From: Pseudomaricurvus albidus
GTDB lineage: Bacteria; Pseudomonadota; Gammaproteobacteria; Pseudomonadales; Cellvibrionaceae
Direction of reading: 5' to 3'
Assembly (NCBI RefSeq): GCF_018863235.1
Contig: NZ_JAHKRS010000001.1
Coordinates: forward strand, 248,001-312,000
Length of the DNA stretch: 64,000 bases
Positions within the stretch are counted from its first letter, which is position 1; each line of letters opens with the position of its first letter. The notes under the pieces were generated by a model that worked only from the letters and a program-made list of their open reading frames with translations, had not been told where the DNA came from and did not search any database. A program made the translations under genes and the position numbers. Below, piece by piece: positions 36,184-44,396 of the stretch.

Positions 36184-36660
36184 ATGCAAGAAAAAATCAC
36201 TGGCCCGGATCTCAAAATCCTCAAGCTGCTACAGGAAGATGCCAGCCTGACCGCCGCAGAACTGGCAGAACGTATCGGACTTTCCCAAAGCCCTTGCTGG
36301 CGTCGGGTCAACCGACTGGAGAGTGAGGGGTATATTCAAAAGCGAGTGGCGTTACTCAACGCGGAAAAGCTGGGCATGGACGTGGTGGTCTTTTGCAGTG
36401 TCAAACTGAGCGTACACGGTCGCCAGTCGCTGGAAGAGTTTGAACATGCCGTGTCCCTGCTGCCGGAAGTCACCGAGTGCTACACCATGACCGGGACCAT
36501 GGACTATATGCTGAAAATCGTAACCAAAGATATCCGACACTATGAACAGTTTGTCCGAACCTTCCTGGCCCAGATGCCGGGCATACAAGAGATACACTCT
36601 CACGTGGCGGTGACTGCGATAAAAAACACCACGTCGCTACCTCTCGACACTCAGCTGTAA
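36184..36660 (+). CDS. Lrp/AsnC family transcriptional regulator
   Basis: A 158-residue feast/famine regulator: N-terminal helix-turn-helix (LKILKLLQEDASLTAAELAE, GLSQSPCWRRVNRLESEGYI) and C-terminal RAM ligand-binding domain (ECYTMTGTMDYMLKIVTKDI). ATG 36184 is preferred over upstream codons in the 36121 reading because family members begin here. A -10-like TATAGT lies at 36138-36143. Divergent from the 2-oxoacid oxidoreductase/dehydrogenase operon, so an amino-acid-responsive activator or repressor of it is the simplest reading. Confidence 0.92.
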   Translation: MQEKITGPDLKILKLLQEDASLTAAELAERIGLSQSPCWRRVNRLESEGYIQKRVALLNAEKLGMDVVVFCSVKLSVHGRQSLEEFEHAVSLLPEVTECYTMTGTMDYMLKIVTKDIRHYEQFVRTFLAQMPGIQEIHSHVAVTAIKNTTSLPLDTQL

Positions 36661-36743
36661 AAGAGCCTGCTGGCAGCCCATACCATTCATATTGGCGGTT
36701 AGGGTTGTCGAACTGCTGGTTGGCCGTTAGCGCGAGAGTTCGA

Positions 36744-37100
36744 TCAATGATCCCAGGCCGAGAGAAAGGGAACGATAGAAACGTAGAGGATAAAGCCGAC
36801 GGCCAATAAGATAGCCAAAGTCTGAAGTGGATTACGAAGACAACGGTTCAGCAATGACTCCGGCGGGTGTTCATTGACGTAATCACGAGCCTTCAGCGAC
36901 CGCTGCTGTTGATACTCTTCCAGCAGCACCTTCGCTTGTTCAAGCTGACTGTCATCGTGCAACCAAATCGCCGCCAATGATACCCCCCAGTTTCCGGCAT
37001 GGGTTTCATAAAACTCAATACCAGCGTCCTCCAGTAAAGCCCTTACTTCATAAGCTTCGTCTTCAGGAACGCCATTCAGCTTAAACAGCAACTCTGCCAT
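36744..37100 (-). CDS. Small membrane protein, DUF6164-like
   Basis: A 118-residue protein with a soluble N-terminal domain (AELLFKLNGVPEDEAYEVRA, GIEFYETHAGNWGVSLAAIW) like a DUF2007-type alpha/beta fold, and one C-terminal membrane helix (LQTLAILLAVGFILYVSIVPF). The wording agrees with what I recall of DUF6164 proteins. ATG 37100 is used rather than the TTG at 37109. Function unknown. Convergent with the lrp-type gene; the 2H phosphoesterase gene lies 49 bp upstream on the same strand. Confidence 0.78.
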   Translation of the reverse strand: MAELLFKLNGVPEDEAYEVRALLEDAGIEFYETHAGNWGVSLAAIWLHDDSQLEQAKVLLEEYQQQRSLKARDYVNEHPPESLLNRCLRNPLQTLAILLAVGFILYVSIVPFLSAWDH

Positions 37101-37149
37101 GGTTGTCAAAACACCTTATTGTTTATATCGCTTGTCACAGTGAATACCA

Positions 37150-37854
37150 TTACCTGTTGCCGGATGCCGGCAGCAATTGAATGCGCCTTTCAAGCCTGAG
37201 CGGTGAAGTGACAGATCGCGCATTATAGGACAGCAAATCCAGAGAAGTCATATTGAGTTTGAGCGGCATGGTATCAATTGCAGACGTAAAATCTGCTGCC
37301 ACGGCAGCCGTTTCAAACCGATCCCGATACAACCCCAAAGTCATGTGAGGGCAGTAAGCCTCGGTTCGGAAGTCATCCCCATTGGGCAGTAGCACCTTTC
37401 TCAGCGCAGCGAGAGTACCATGCTCATCCCACACTTCCAAAAACGGGGCTGACGCAAAGCTGTTAACGCCTCCCACATTCAGACTCCATATGTCTTCAGG
37501 GTAATTGCGCGCGCCCATATCGTTTATCAAGGCCTTGAGTTGCTCTAACTGAAGATTGAGCTTGTCAGGGGTAAAATCATCGTTGTGGGCAAAACTCAGA
37601 TCTTTCGGCTGCCAAAAACCGCAGACTGCCACGGTTATATGGAGTTGATGATGATAATCCTCACGCAGATAGTAAGCGTAGTGCTGCTGTGCTGCCCGCC
37701 AGCGACTGGAGATCTCGTGCGAATCAACTGAAACGGCCCAGCAATAATAGTGCTCACGCCCCTTGTGCCAATCCGGATACTCTCCAGGTAAAGAAGGCAG
37801 GGTAAAGCGTGCATCAAGAAAGGTCCGATATACCTGAGGATAATAAAAAGACAC
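37150..37854 (-). CDS. 2H phosphoesterase / 2'-5' RNA ligase-like protein
   Basis: About 234 residues with the two HxT motifs of the 2H superfamily: HIT at 72-74 (QLHITVAVCGF) and HMT at 170-172 (CPHMTLGLYRD). Such enzymes act on cyclic or 2'-5' phosphodiesters in RNA or small nucleotides; the exact substrate here is unknown. I place the start at GTG 37854, with AGGAG 5 bp upstream, rather than at GTG 37884. Upstream of the DUF6164-like gene on the same strand. Confidence 0.82.
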   Translation of the reverse strand: MSFYYPQVYRTFLDARFTLPSLPGEYPDWHKGREHYYCWAVSVDSHEISSRWRAAQQHYAYYLREDYHHQLHITVAVCGFWQPKDLSFAHNDDFTPDKLNLQLEQLKALINDMGARNYPEDIWSLNVGGVNSFASAPFLEVWDEHGTLAALRKVLLPNGDDFRTEAYCPHMTLGLYRDRFETAAVAADFTSAIDTMPLKLNMTSLDLLSYNARSVTSPLRLERRIQLLPASGNR

Positions 37855-37957
37855 GCCTGCTCCTGAACAACACTCTGCATACACGAACCGACACCACCGG
37901 TACGCTATCGGGCACTATTTCACAGAGTGTCAGGAAACACAAATCCACCACAACGCA

Positions 37958-37981
37958 GAAGGCCCGCAAATGCGGGCCTTC
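37958..37981 (-). terminator. Hairpin terminator downstream of phaC
   Basis: GAAGGCCCGC-ATTT-GCGGGCCTTC on the minus strand: a perfect 10-pair GC-rich stem, 75 bp past the phaC stop. No long T tract follows, so termination may be partial. Confidence 0.65.
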
Positions 37982-38056
37982 ATTACCAGTGATTCAACCA
38001 TCAAGACAAACTTTCAAGAGTCAGAGCCAGGCATTACCGCCCGGTCTCGGTGTATC

Positions 38057-40300
38057 TCAATTGACCTTCTCGTTGACATACAATCCAGGCGCAGGTGATA
38101 GTGGAGGATTCTGCTCACTGCCCAAACGTTCTGGAGCGAAGCGCTGTGAACCTGAGCGCTGCTGAATCCAGTTTGTCCAATGTTCCCACCAGCTTCCACT
38201 GTTTTTGGTGGCTGTTTCCAACCACTGATCCGCATCCGCAGACTTTTCATCGTTGGTGTAGTAGAAGGTATTGGCGATACCGGGCGGACGCAGAACACTT
38301 TGAATATGACCGCTGTTACTGAGTACAAAGGTGCACTTGCCGTCCACCAGATCCGGCGCTTCGAAACACTTCTTCCAGGGCATCAAGTAATCTTCATCGC
38401 CACCGACGCAGTAAAAGTCCATGGTCAGTTTCTTCACATCAATCGGATACCCTTTAACGACCAGAGTATTCGGTTTGGCAAAGGCATCCTTAAGGAAAAG
38501 ATCCAGGAAATCGCTGTGCAAACCGGCTGGCAGACGGGTTGAATCGTTATCCCAGTACAGAACATCCATCGCCGGCGGCTCTTTACCCAACAGATAGTTG
38601 TTGATCCAGAAATTCCAGACCAAATCAGTAGGACGTAACCAGGCAAAGATGTGTGACAGAGACTTGCCATCCATGAAACCGGTCATTTGCGAAACCTTGC
38701 GGCTCATTTCGACCGACTGCCTTGAAGCAAACAACCCCAGCTGGAAGCTTTCATCCGCTTGCAATGCGGTCACAAACATAGAGTGTGAATGCACAAGAGG
38801 TTTGTTGGCGGCCTGCAGATAACCCAGTAGAGCCATGGAGGTCAAACCACCGGCACAGGCACTGGCAAGATTGATCTGATCACTGCCAGTGACTTCGCGC
38901 ATCACCTCAATCGCAGACTCCAGTTCAGACACATAGCGATCCAGATTCCACTCAGCGTGATGCTTGGACGGGTTGCGCCAGCTGATAATGAACGGCTGCA
39001 CGCCTTGAGATTGCAGGTATTTCACAATACTGTTTTTGGGCGTCAGATCGAACACATAGAACTTGTTCAATTGCGGCGGCACGATCAACACCGGACGCTC
39101 ACTGACCACCTGGCCCTCTTCCATTTGGTACTGAATCAACTCCAGTACTTCACTGCGATAGATGACTGCGCCGGGAGAGATTCCCAGGTCTTCACCAACG
39201 GTGTAAGAACCTGCCAACACCTGACTGGGCATACCGTGGTTGTTCTGGATGTCATCGATCAGGTGTTTTAATCCTGAGACGACACTCTTGCCACCGGTTT
39301 GATAGGCACGCTTCACTGCCACCGGGTTCAATGGAGAGTTGGTTGGCGCCAACATGGCACTGAGCTGCTCATACAGAAACCGGCTGCGTCGGCGATCCGC
39401 ATCGTCCATATCAAGATCATCCACCCAACCCGAGACTTCTTTATCCCAAGCCAGGTAGGTTTGCATAATAGAGCGATAAAGGAAATTGTCCCGCCAGACT
39501 GCATCGCGAAAACGTTTGTCAGTCCGCTCCGGCTCCAGCGAAGAACGGGACTGAACGATGTTCAGTAACTCTTTGGCAAAATTCGTATAGTGATGAGCAA
39601 ATACGTCAGGCTGTTTGATTGCCTGGAGGAAAAATCGTGACGTGGATTCCAGCAGCCCTCTTCCTCTGAAAGGACCGTCAGCCTGCACATTGCCAATTCG
39701 ACTGTAACGCAGATACTTCTCAGGAACGTTTTCGTGGAGCTGTACTCCAGACTGTTCCGTTGTCTCAACAGACTCAGACGTCACTTCTTCAAATTCAGCC
39801 TGAACCGATTCCGCCTGAATGGCAGCACTGGTATCAATACCAGGCTGTTCAGTCTCGCCCAGGTCGTATTGTTTGCGCAAGCCATCAGCAAATTGGTTCA
39901 ATGCCTGAGAACTGCGACGCAACCTTTCGAGGCTGGATTCCAAACCACTTTCAGATTGAGATTCAAGCACTTCCTCGACATCGAGAGTCTCAACCGCCTC
40001 GACAATTTCGCAAGCGGCTTCAACTACCTCTGCAGCAACGTTTGAATCAGCCTGATCGGACACCGACTTGGCTATTGCAGAAGCATCGTCTTGGATGGCG
40101 CCATTTGTTGGGGTCTTTTGTTGCTTCTTGCTGCTGCCCTTCCTTGCTGAAGCGGGAGTGTGTCCGTGACTGGCTCGACCATTGTGCTTGCCGATACGCT
40201 TTTCTGTAGCCTTTTCAATAATTTCTACGTCTGAGAAAACCTCCGGTTTTACTGATGACCTTTTGTCTCCAATATCCGGAACTGCGCTCGCATGGTTCAT
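38057..40300 (-). CDS. phaC: Polyhydroxyalkanoate synthase with long N-terminal extension
   Basis: Polymerises 3-hydroxyacyl-CoA into storage polyester at the granule surface. The alpha/beta-hydrolase catalytic domain has nucleophile C482 (NLASACAGGLTS), D637 (GGDEDYLMPW) and H665 (SNSGHIQSVL). It is 747 residues long; usual class I/II synthases are about 560-590 with the Cys near 300-320, so there is an extra N-terminal region of some 160 residues, rich in Glu, Ser, Ala and Gln and poor in hydrophobics. The nucleophile box reads S-A-C-A-G where most have G-x-C-x-G. Follows the phasin gene on the same strand. Confidence 0.93.
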   Translation of the reverse strand: MNHASAVPDIGDKRSSVKPEVFSDVEIIEKATEKRIGKHNGRASHGHTPASARKGSSKKQQKTPTNGAIQDDASAIAKSVSDQADSNVAAEVVEAACEIVEAVETLDVEEVLESQSESGLESSLERLRRSSQALNQFADGLRKQYDLGETEQPGIDTSAAIQAESVQAEFEEVTSESVETTEQSGVQLHENVPEKYLRYSRIGNVQADGPFRGRGLLESTSRFFLQAIKQPDVFAHHYTNFAKELLNIVQSRSSLEPERTDKRFRDAVWRDNFLYRSIMQTYLAWDKEVSGWVDDLDMDDADRRRSRFLYEQLSAMLAPTNSPLNPVAVKRAYQTGGKSVVSGLKHLIDDIQNNHGMPSQVLAGSYTVGEDLGISPGAVIYRSEVLELIQYQMEEGQVVSERPVLIVPPQLNKFYVFDLTPKNSIVKYLQSQGVQPFIISWRNPSKHHAEWNLDRYVSELESAIEVMREVTGSDQINLASACAGGLTSMALLGYLQAANKPLVHSHSMFVTALQADESFQLGLFASRQSVEMSRKVSQMTGFMDGKSLSHIFAWLRPTDLVWNFWINNYLLGKEPPAMDVLYWDNDSTRLPAGLHSDFLDLFLKDAFAKPNTLVVKGYPIDVKKLTMDFYCVGGDEDYLMPWKKCFEAPDLVDGKCTFVLSNSGHIQSVLRPPGIANTFYYTNDEKSADADQWLETATKNSGSWWEHWTNWIQQRSGSQRFAPERLGSEQNPPLSPAPGLYVNEKVN

Positions 40301-40352
40301 AATCAGTCTTCACCCCTTGCTGAAACTTCTTAACCTCAGAATCTGAAGGCAA

Positions 40353-40376
40353 CCCCCACACTGTCCTTTGCGGGGG
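40353..40376 (-). terminator. Attenuator-like hairpin between phasin and phaC
   Basis: CCCCC-N14-GGGGG inverted repeat 39 bp past the phasin stop and 53 bp before phaC. A 5-pair all-GC stem could reduce read-through so that phasin is made in excess over synthase, as granules need. Confidence 0.45.
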
Positions 40377-40414
40377 CGCCTCGCACCCTCTTCCTCATAG
40401 CCGGCATCACAACT

Positions 40415-40939
40415 CTAAGCCGCTGAGGTTTGGCTGTCTGACTTCGTTGTCGTCTTTTTTGCCCGAGTGGTGGTTTTCTTCTCCTGCAGCTGACTGGACA
40501 GTTCGGTAATCGAATCCGCCATATCCTTCATCAGCATGGTCATTTGATCCATATCCTTACGGCTGGGAACACCAATAAAGTGCAGGGATTTATTAACGCC
40601 TTTATCGATGATTTGCTCAACGTCTTCTATTTTCTCCTGAGCCTTGGACTTGATGTCCTCACCTGCAGAAGTAATCTTGGTTTTGCGAACATCGAACTTC
40701 TTGGTGATTTTGGTTTTCGCTTTCAGCTCAACCTTCTCACCTTTGGCAGCCATTTTTTTGCCGAATTCGGAGACATTCTCTTCCAGAGTCAGCGCCGAAC
40801 CCAGCGCGGTATACCACGCATACTTGTAAAAATTACCAACACGGGAAATAACTTTCCCAGCGTTAGCCTTGCCTGTAGTCAAAAGTCCCATCGGAATTTT
40901 TTCAGTCAACTCGGAATCCATGTTTTTTTGTGCAGTCAT
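40415..40939 (-). CDS. Phasin family granule protein
   Basis: A 174-residue PHA-granule coat protein. Features: central helical region (GNFYKYAWYTALGSALTLEE, VEQIIDKGVNKSLHFIGVPS) similar to PhaI/PhaF-type phasins, and a basic Lys/Thr/Ala tail (KKTTTRAKKTTTKSDSQTSA) like a shortened version of the histone-like tail of PhaF. ATG 40939 has GAGG 6 bp upstream; the longer start at 40969 is less likely. Upstream of phaC, divergent from the depolymerase. Confidence 0.85.
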   Translation of the reverse strand: MTAQKNMDSELTEKIPMGLLTTGKANAGKVISRVGNFYKYAWYTALGSALTLEENVSEFGKKMAAKGEKVELKAKTKITKKFDVRKTKITSAGEDIKSKAQEKIEDVEQIIDKGVNKSLHFIGVPSRKDMDQMTMLMKDMADSITELSSQLQEKKTTTRAKKTTTKSDSQTSAA

Positions 40940-41084
40940 AATTAACCTCATAAATTTGCAGAAGCCCACAATGAGCAGTAACCAGAACGATCTTTAGAGA
41001 AAGTGGAAGCGGCAGTCCATGCCCAACAACTCCAGAACAACAGCGGTCGACAATGCGTCCAAATTCATTAGGTACACGTCAAAA

Positions 41085-41119
41085 GTATGTTCATACCGGA
41101 GCACTGTCAATGAACATAC
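41085..41119. repeat. Inverted repeat 1 in phasin-phaZ intergenic region
   Basis: GTATGTTCAT (41085-41094) and ATGAACATAC (41110-41119): perfect 10-bp arms around 15 bp. It lies 146 bp ahead of the phasin start. Likely a dimeric regulator site in the 382-bp divergent promoter region. Confidence 0.65.
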
Positions 41120-41197
41120 GGTGAAAAAATGATTAAAATTTTAAGGCTCAAAAAACTGCATTACAGGTGTGCAACAAAGGTGTCACGATGCTGCAAC

Positions 41198-41228
41198 ATG
41201 GCGCACAAAAGAGTAATTAATGCGCCAT
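41198..41228. repeat. Inverted repeat 2 in phasin-phaZ intergenic region
   Basis: ATGGCGCA (41198-41205) and TGCGCCAT (41221-41228): perfect 8-bp arms, also around 15 bp, followed by TATTTTTG. Direct copies of TGCAACA start at about 41170 and 41192 next to it. Could be an operator or, given the T run, a terminator-like structure. Nothing else was recognised in this 382-bp gap. Confidence 0.55.
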
Positions 41229-41321
41229 TATTTTTGCGGGCTAAAATAATTGTAACAACCTCTTGATAAATGATTAGCCACTGACATACTGATCCCCTAG
41301 GGCAAAAGGCGACAAGGAATC

Positions 41322-42158
41322 TTGGGTTTGGAAATAGAAGAATGCTTTGTTGAAGTCATGGGACTTCAAATCCATGTAGCCAGGAAGCCAGATTCCAGCG
41401 AACGCCCGCTGTTATTGTTTAACGGCATCGGAGCAAACCTGGAAATTTTGATTCCGCTTATGCAAGCATTGAAAGGCATTGAATGCATTACTTTTGATAT
41501 GCCCGGTATCGGCTTGTCTGAAGTACCAGCTCTGCCGATGCGCTTTAAAGGGCTGGCCAAAATGTCCGCTCAGATTCTGGATCACTTTGGTTATGGTCAG
41601 GCGGACGCACTCGGTGTTTCCTGGGGTGGAGCCATGGCTCAGGAATTTGCTCACCGCTTTCCCAAGCGCTGCCAGAATTTGATTCTTGCAGCCACCAGCG
41701 CAGGGGCAATTATGGTTCCGGGTAAACCCTCAGTTTTCATGAAACTGACAAACCCGAAACGCTATTTTGACAAAAACTATCTCAAGGATATTGCCCAGCA
41801 TATTTACGGCGGAGAACTGCGCAAAGACCCGGAACTGATGAACGAGTACACTGATCGCGTTCGCCCTCCCAAGTCCAGCCAGGGCTACTTGTATCAACTC
41901 TATGCCGGTGCCTACTGGACCAGCATTCACTGGCTTCACAAATTACCCCAGCAAACGCTGATTTTGGCCGGTACCGATGACCCTTTGGTTCCGGTAGTTA
42001 ACGCCCGGATTCTGCACAGCAGAATTCCAAACAGCCAGCTGATTGAAATTGATTGCGGCCACTTGTTACTGATGACAAAAATGGCGGAAGTGGCACCAAT
42101 GATCACTGACTTTTTGACATACTCTGACCCAGCCGTCCAGCTGTCCGTCGTACATTGA
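41322..42158 (+). CDS. phaZ: Intracellular poly(3-hydroxyalkanoate) depolymerase
   Basis: Alpha/beta hydrolase of 278 residues that mobilises stored PHA. It follows the pseudomonad medium-chain PhaZ closely by eye: LLLFNGIGANLEILIPLMQAL, lipase box GVSWG with S100, ILAATSAGAIMVPGKPSV, YQLYAGAYWTSIHWLHKLPQ, ILAGTDDPLVPVVNARIL and DCGHLLLMTKMAEVAPMI. The start codon is TTG (41322 or 41328) behind AAGGA; no ATG is in reach. Divergent from phasin-phaC, so synthesis and breakdown share one regulatory region. Suggests medium-chain monomers. Confidence 0.9.
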   Translation: MGLEIEECFVEVMGLQIHVARKPDSSERPLLLFNGIGANLEILIPLMQALKGIECITFDMPGIGLSEVPALPMRFKGLAKMSAQILDHFGYGQADALGVSWGGAMAQEFAHRFPKRCQNLILAATSAGAIMVPGKPSVFMKLTNPKRYFDKNYLKDIAQHIYGGELRKDPELMNEYTDRVRPPKSSQGYLYQLYAGAYWTSIHWLHKLPQQTLILAGTDDPLVPVVNARILHSRIPNSQLIEIDCGHLLLMTKMAEVAPMITDFLTYSDPAVQLSVVH

Positions 42159-42249
42159 ACTGCATAATTCCGATACTCGCTTTAACCGCGCCTCCCGGTT
42201 CGAACAGGGTATACGGCATAAACTGAAGAGCAGAAATTAAAGAGGACTT

Positions 42250-43062
42250 ATGGCAATGCTGCTACCCACGATTTTATTCCTCGCTTTTACCTTGTGGGCT
42301 CTGTACCACTGGCAATCGCTACCTGTTCTCCTTAAGAACGAAACCGAAGAAGAGCACTGGCCGCTGAGCATCCACCACACTGCCACCCCGATACGGATGG
42401 TGATTATTACCCTGCTGTATACCGCCTTTGCCTTTTGCCTTCTGTTCACGGTGACCCGCTTTTTAGGTATGTTTTTGAGCCCGACACTCGCCCCCTGGGT
42501 GGCTCTGGTCATTTTGCTGGCAGCACACTTTACTCCCTACCTTTCGCAATTGAGCGGTTACGTTCGCTACTTCTTCCAGCGGCATTTGTTTTTCCCGGCA
42601 CTGCCCAGTCATCAGGAAGACTCCATCATTCGCACCCTGATGGCACAAGCCCCGAAAAACAAAGATCTCGCCGATGAAATTGTGTATTTACACGGATTGC
42701 TCAGGAAAGAGTTCAAAGGCACCGTACAGGTCATCAATCTGGTGGGTTTGAAAAACGAAGGCAGACTGGTCAAGTTTGAATTCAAGAAGATGCAGCATCA
42801 GGGATTGCTGGAGAACAAAAACCCTACCGAAGACGAACAGCAACAGATGCGTTTTCACCTCTATTCCTGCTACCGGTTGCTAACCCGCATGACGTTGGCG
42901 CGCTATTGGGCCGGTCGCGATCGACGCAAAGCGTTTCGTCGACTGGGCTATACCATCAATACCGGCGATGGCGAGCTGTACGCCAAGTGTCGTCGGGTGA
43001 AGCATTCCTTCACCCATCACCTGTTACATCGTGATCACGGGGTCAAGGCCAAACAACGCTGA
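42250..43062 (+). CDS. Hypothetical inner-membrane protein
   Basis: A 270-residue protein that I do not recognise. Membrane helices are likely at about 3-21, 49-70 and 77-97 (PTILFLAFTLWALYHWQSLP, MVIITLLYTAFAFCLLFTVT, LAPWVALVILLAAHFTPYLS); the remaining 170 residues are soluble, cytoplasmic and basic, with KFEFKKMQHQGLLENKNPTE and an Arg-rich ARYWAGRDRRKAFRRLGY. GAGGACTT precedes the ATG. It lies downstream of phaZ on the same strand and convergent with the ubiquinone genes; a link to either is unproven. Confidence 0.72.
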   Translation: MAMLLPTILFLAFTLWALYHWQSLPVLLKNETEEEHWPLSIHHTATPIRMVIITLLYTAFAFCLLFTVTRFLGMFLSPTLAPWVALVILLAAHFTPYLSQLSGYVRYFFQRHLFFPALPSHQEDSIIRTLMAQAPKNKDLADEIVYLHGLLRKEFKGTVQVINLVGLKNEGRLVKFEFKKMQHQGLLENKNPTEDEQQQMRFHLYSCYRLLTRMTLARYWAGRDRRKAFRRLGYTINTGDGELYAKCRRVKHSFTHHLLHRDHGVKAKQR

Positions 43063-43078
43063 TCACTGACGTGGGGCT

Positions 43079-44365
43079 TTACAGCCCCATAGCCTGTTTC
43101 ACAACCGCATTTTTCAGCATGGGCAGACTATTAAGCTGACGCATGCCTTCATTGCGAAGCCAGCGCACCTGCAAATGATCGGCACCAAAGAGTCGCTTAA
43201 ACCCTTCCATCACCCCCATCATGCCAAGGTTGTGTGACTTGCGCGCACGTTGATAACGCTTGAGGATGGAAGTGTCGTGCAACGGCAATTCCCGCTGACA
43301 CGCCCGCAGAATTTCATCGCGCATCGCACAGACATCCAGAAACCCCAGATTGACGCCCTGTCCCGCCAGCGGATGGACAGTGTGTGCCGCATCGCCCAGC
43401 AAGGCGATGTTGTCCTGGATGTAATCCACCGCGTGACGCTGACGCAGGGGAAAGGTAAAACGCTTGGCGACCTCAGTCACCCTGCCCAGGCGATGCTCGA
43501 ACGCACGGCCCAGTTCGCGCATAAAGTCGTCATCGCTTAAAGCCATTAAATCGGATCCCAGCTCACTTTTTACCGACCAGACAATGGAGCTGTAGTGGGT
43601 ATCCAGACAAGTTGCTGTTTCCGTTTGCAACGGCAGGAAAGCCAGCGGGCCGGACGGCAAAAAACGCTGCCAGGCGGTAAACTGGTGGGGCTCTTCGGTA
43701 CGCACCGTAGTGACGATGGCATCGTGGCCATAACTCCACTCGCGGGTTGCCATGTTGGCCAGCTCCCGCACTTTGGAATTGGCGCCATCAGCGGCCAACA
43801 GCAGGGAGGCGGTTAGCTTGTTGGTGGGTAACTGGTCGCTGTCTTCCAGTAAAATCTGAATCTGACCCGCAGCTTCAGGTCTCAGTATGTGCTTGACCCG
43901 GGCCGGGCGCAGAAGCGTGATCTGTGGATAGGCCTCCAGACGCTGCAACAGGGCCTTCGTAATCACGCTGTTCTCGACAATATGCCCCAGACAGGGCTGC
44001 TGCACTTCACGACAATCAAAGTGGATATTGCCGGTACCTTCCGCATCCCACACTTCCATATCGGTGTAAGGGCAGGCGCGGTGTTGCTGGATCAATGGCC
44101 AGGCACCGACACTGTCCAGTAACTCCTGAGACGCGTGAGTCAGCGCCACCACCCTGGGGTCAAATTCAACCCCCTGATACGTCCGGGGCTCACCGCCCGC
44201 CTCCACCACAGCAATACGCAGCGACTCGCCTTTCTTGTCCGCAGCCAGTGCGCAGGCCATGGCACTGCCCACCAGACCCGCACCCACAATCACCACATCG
44301 TAGTGCTGTGCCAGCCCCACACCGGGAACGTCCGGGTTTTTCCCCTGCATTGTTTCATCAGTCAT
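43079..44365 (-). CDS. UbiH/UbiF-family FAD monooxygenase, UbiI-like
   Basis: Flavin hydroxylase of ubiquinone synthesis, about 428 residues, peripheral to the membrane. FAD fold YDVVIVGAGLVGSAMACALA, the DG motif LLLAADGANSKVRELAN, and the second FAD contact IALLGDAAHTVHPLAGQGVN are intact. Position after ubiH matches E. coli pepP-ubiH-visC (ubiI), which hydroxylates C5 of the ring; UbiF-like activity cannot be excluded from sequence. ATG 44365 chosen over GTG 44380; 31 bp after ubiH. Confidence 0.88.
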   Translation of the reverse strand: MTDETMQGKNPDVPGVGLAQHYDVVIVGAGLVGSAMACALAADKKGESLRIAVVEAGGEPRTYQGVEFDPRVVALTHASQELLDSVGAWPLIQQHRACPYTDMEVWDAEGTGNIHFDCREVQQPCLGHIVENSVITKALLQRLEAYPQITLLRPARVKHILRPEAAGQIQILLEDSDQLPTNKLTASLLLAADGANSKVRELANMATREWSYGHDAIVTTVRTEEPHQFTAWQRFLPSGPLAFLPLQTETATCLDTHYSSIVWSVKSELGSDLMALSDDDFMRELGRAFEHRLGRVTEVAKRFTFPLRQRHAVDYIQDNIALLGDAAHTVHPLAGQGVNLGFLDVCAMRDEILRACQRELPLHDTSILKRYQRARKSHNLGMMGVMEGFKRLFGADHLQVRWLRNEGMRQLNSLPMLKNAVVKQAMGL

Positions 44366-44396
44366 ACGCGTGCTCGTCACGTTCGTGCCGTTTTGA

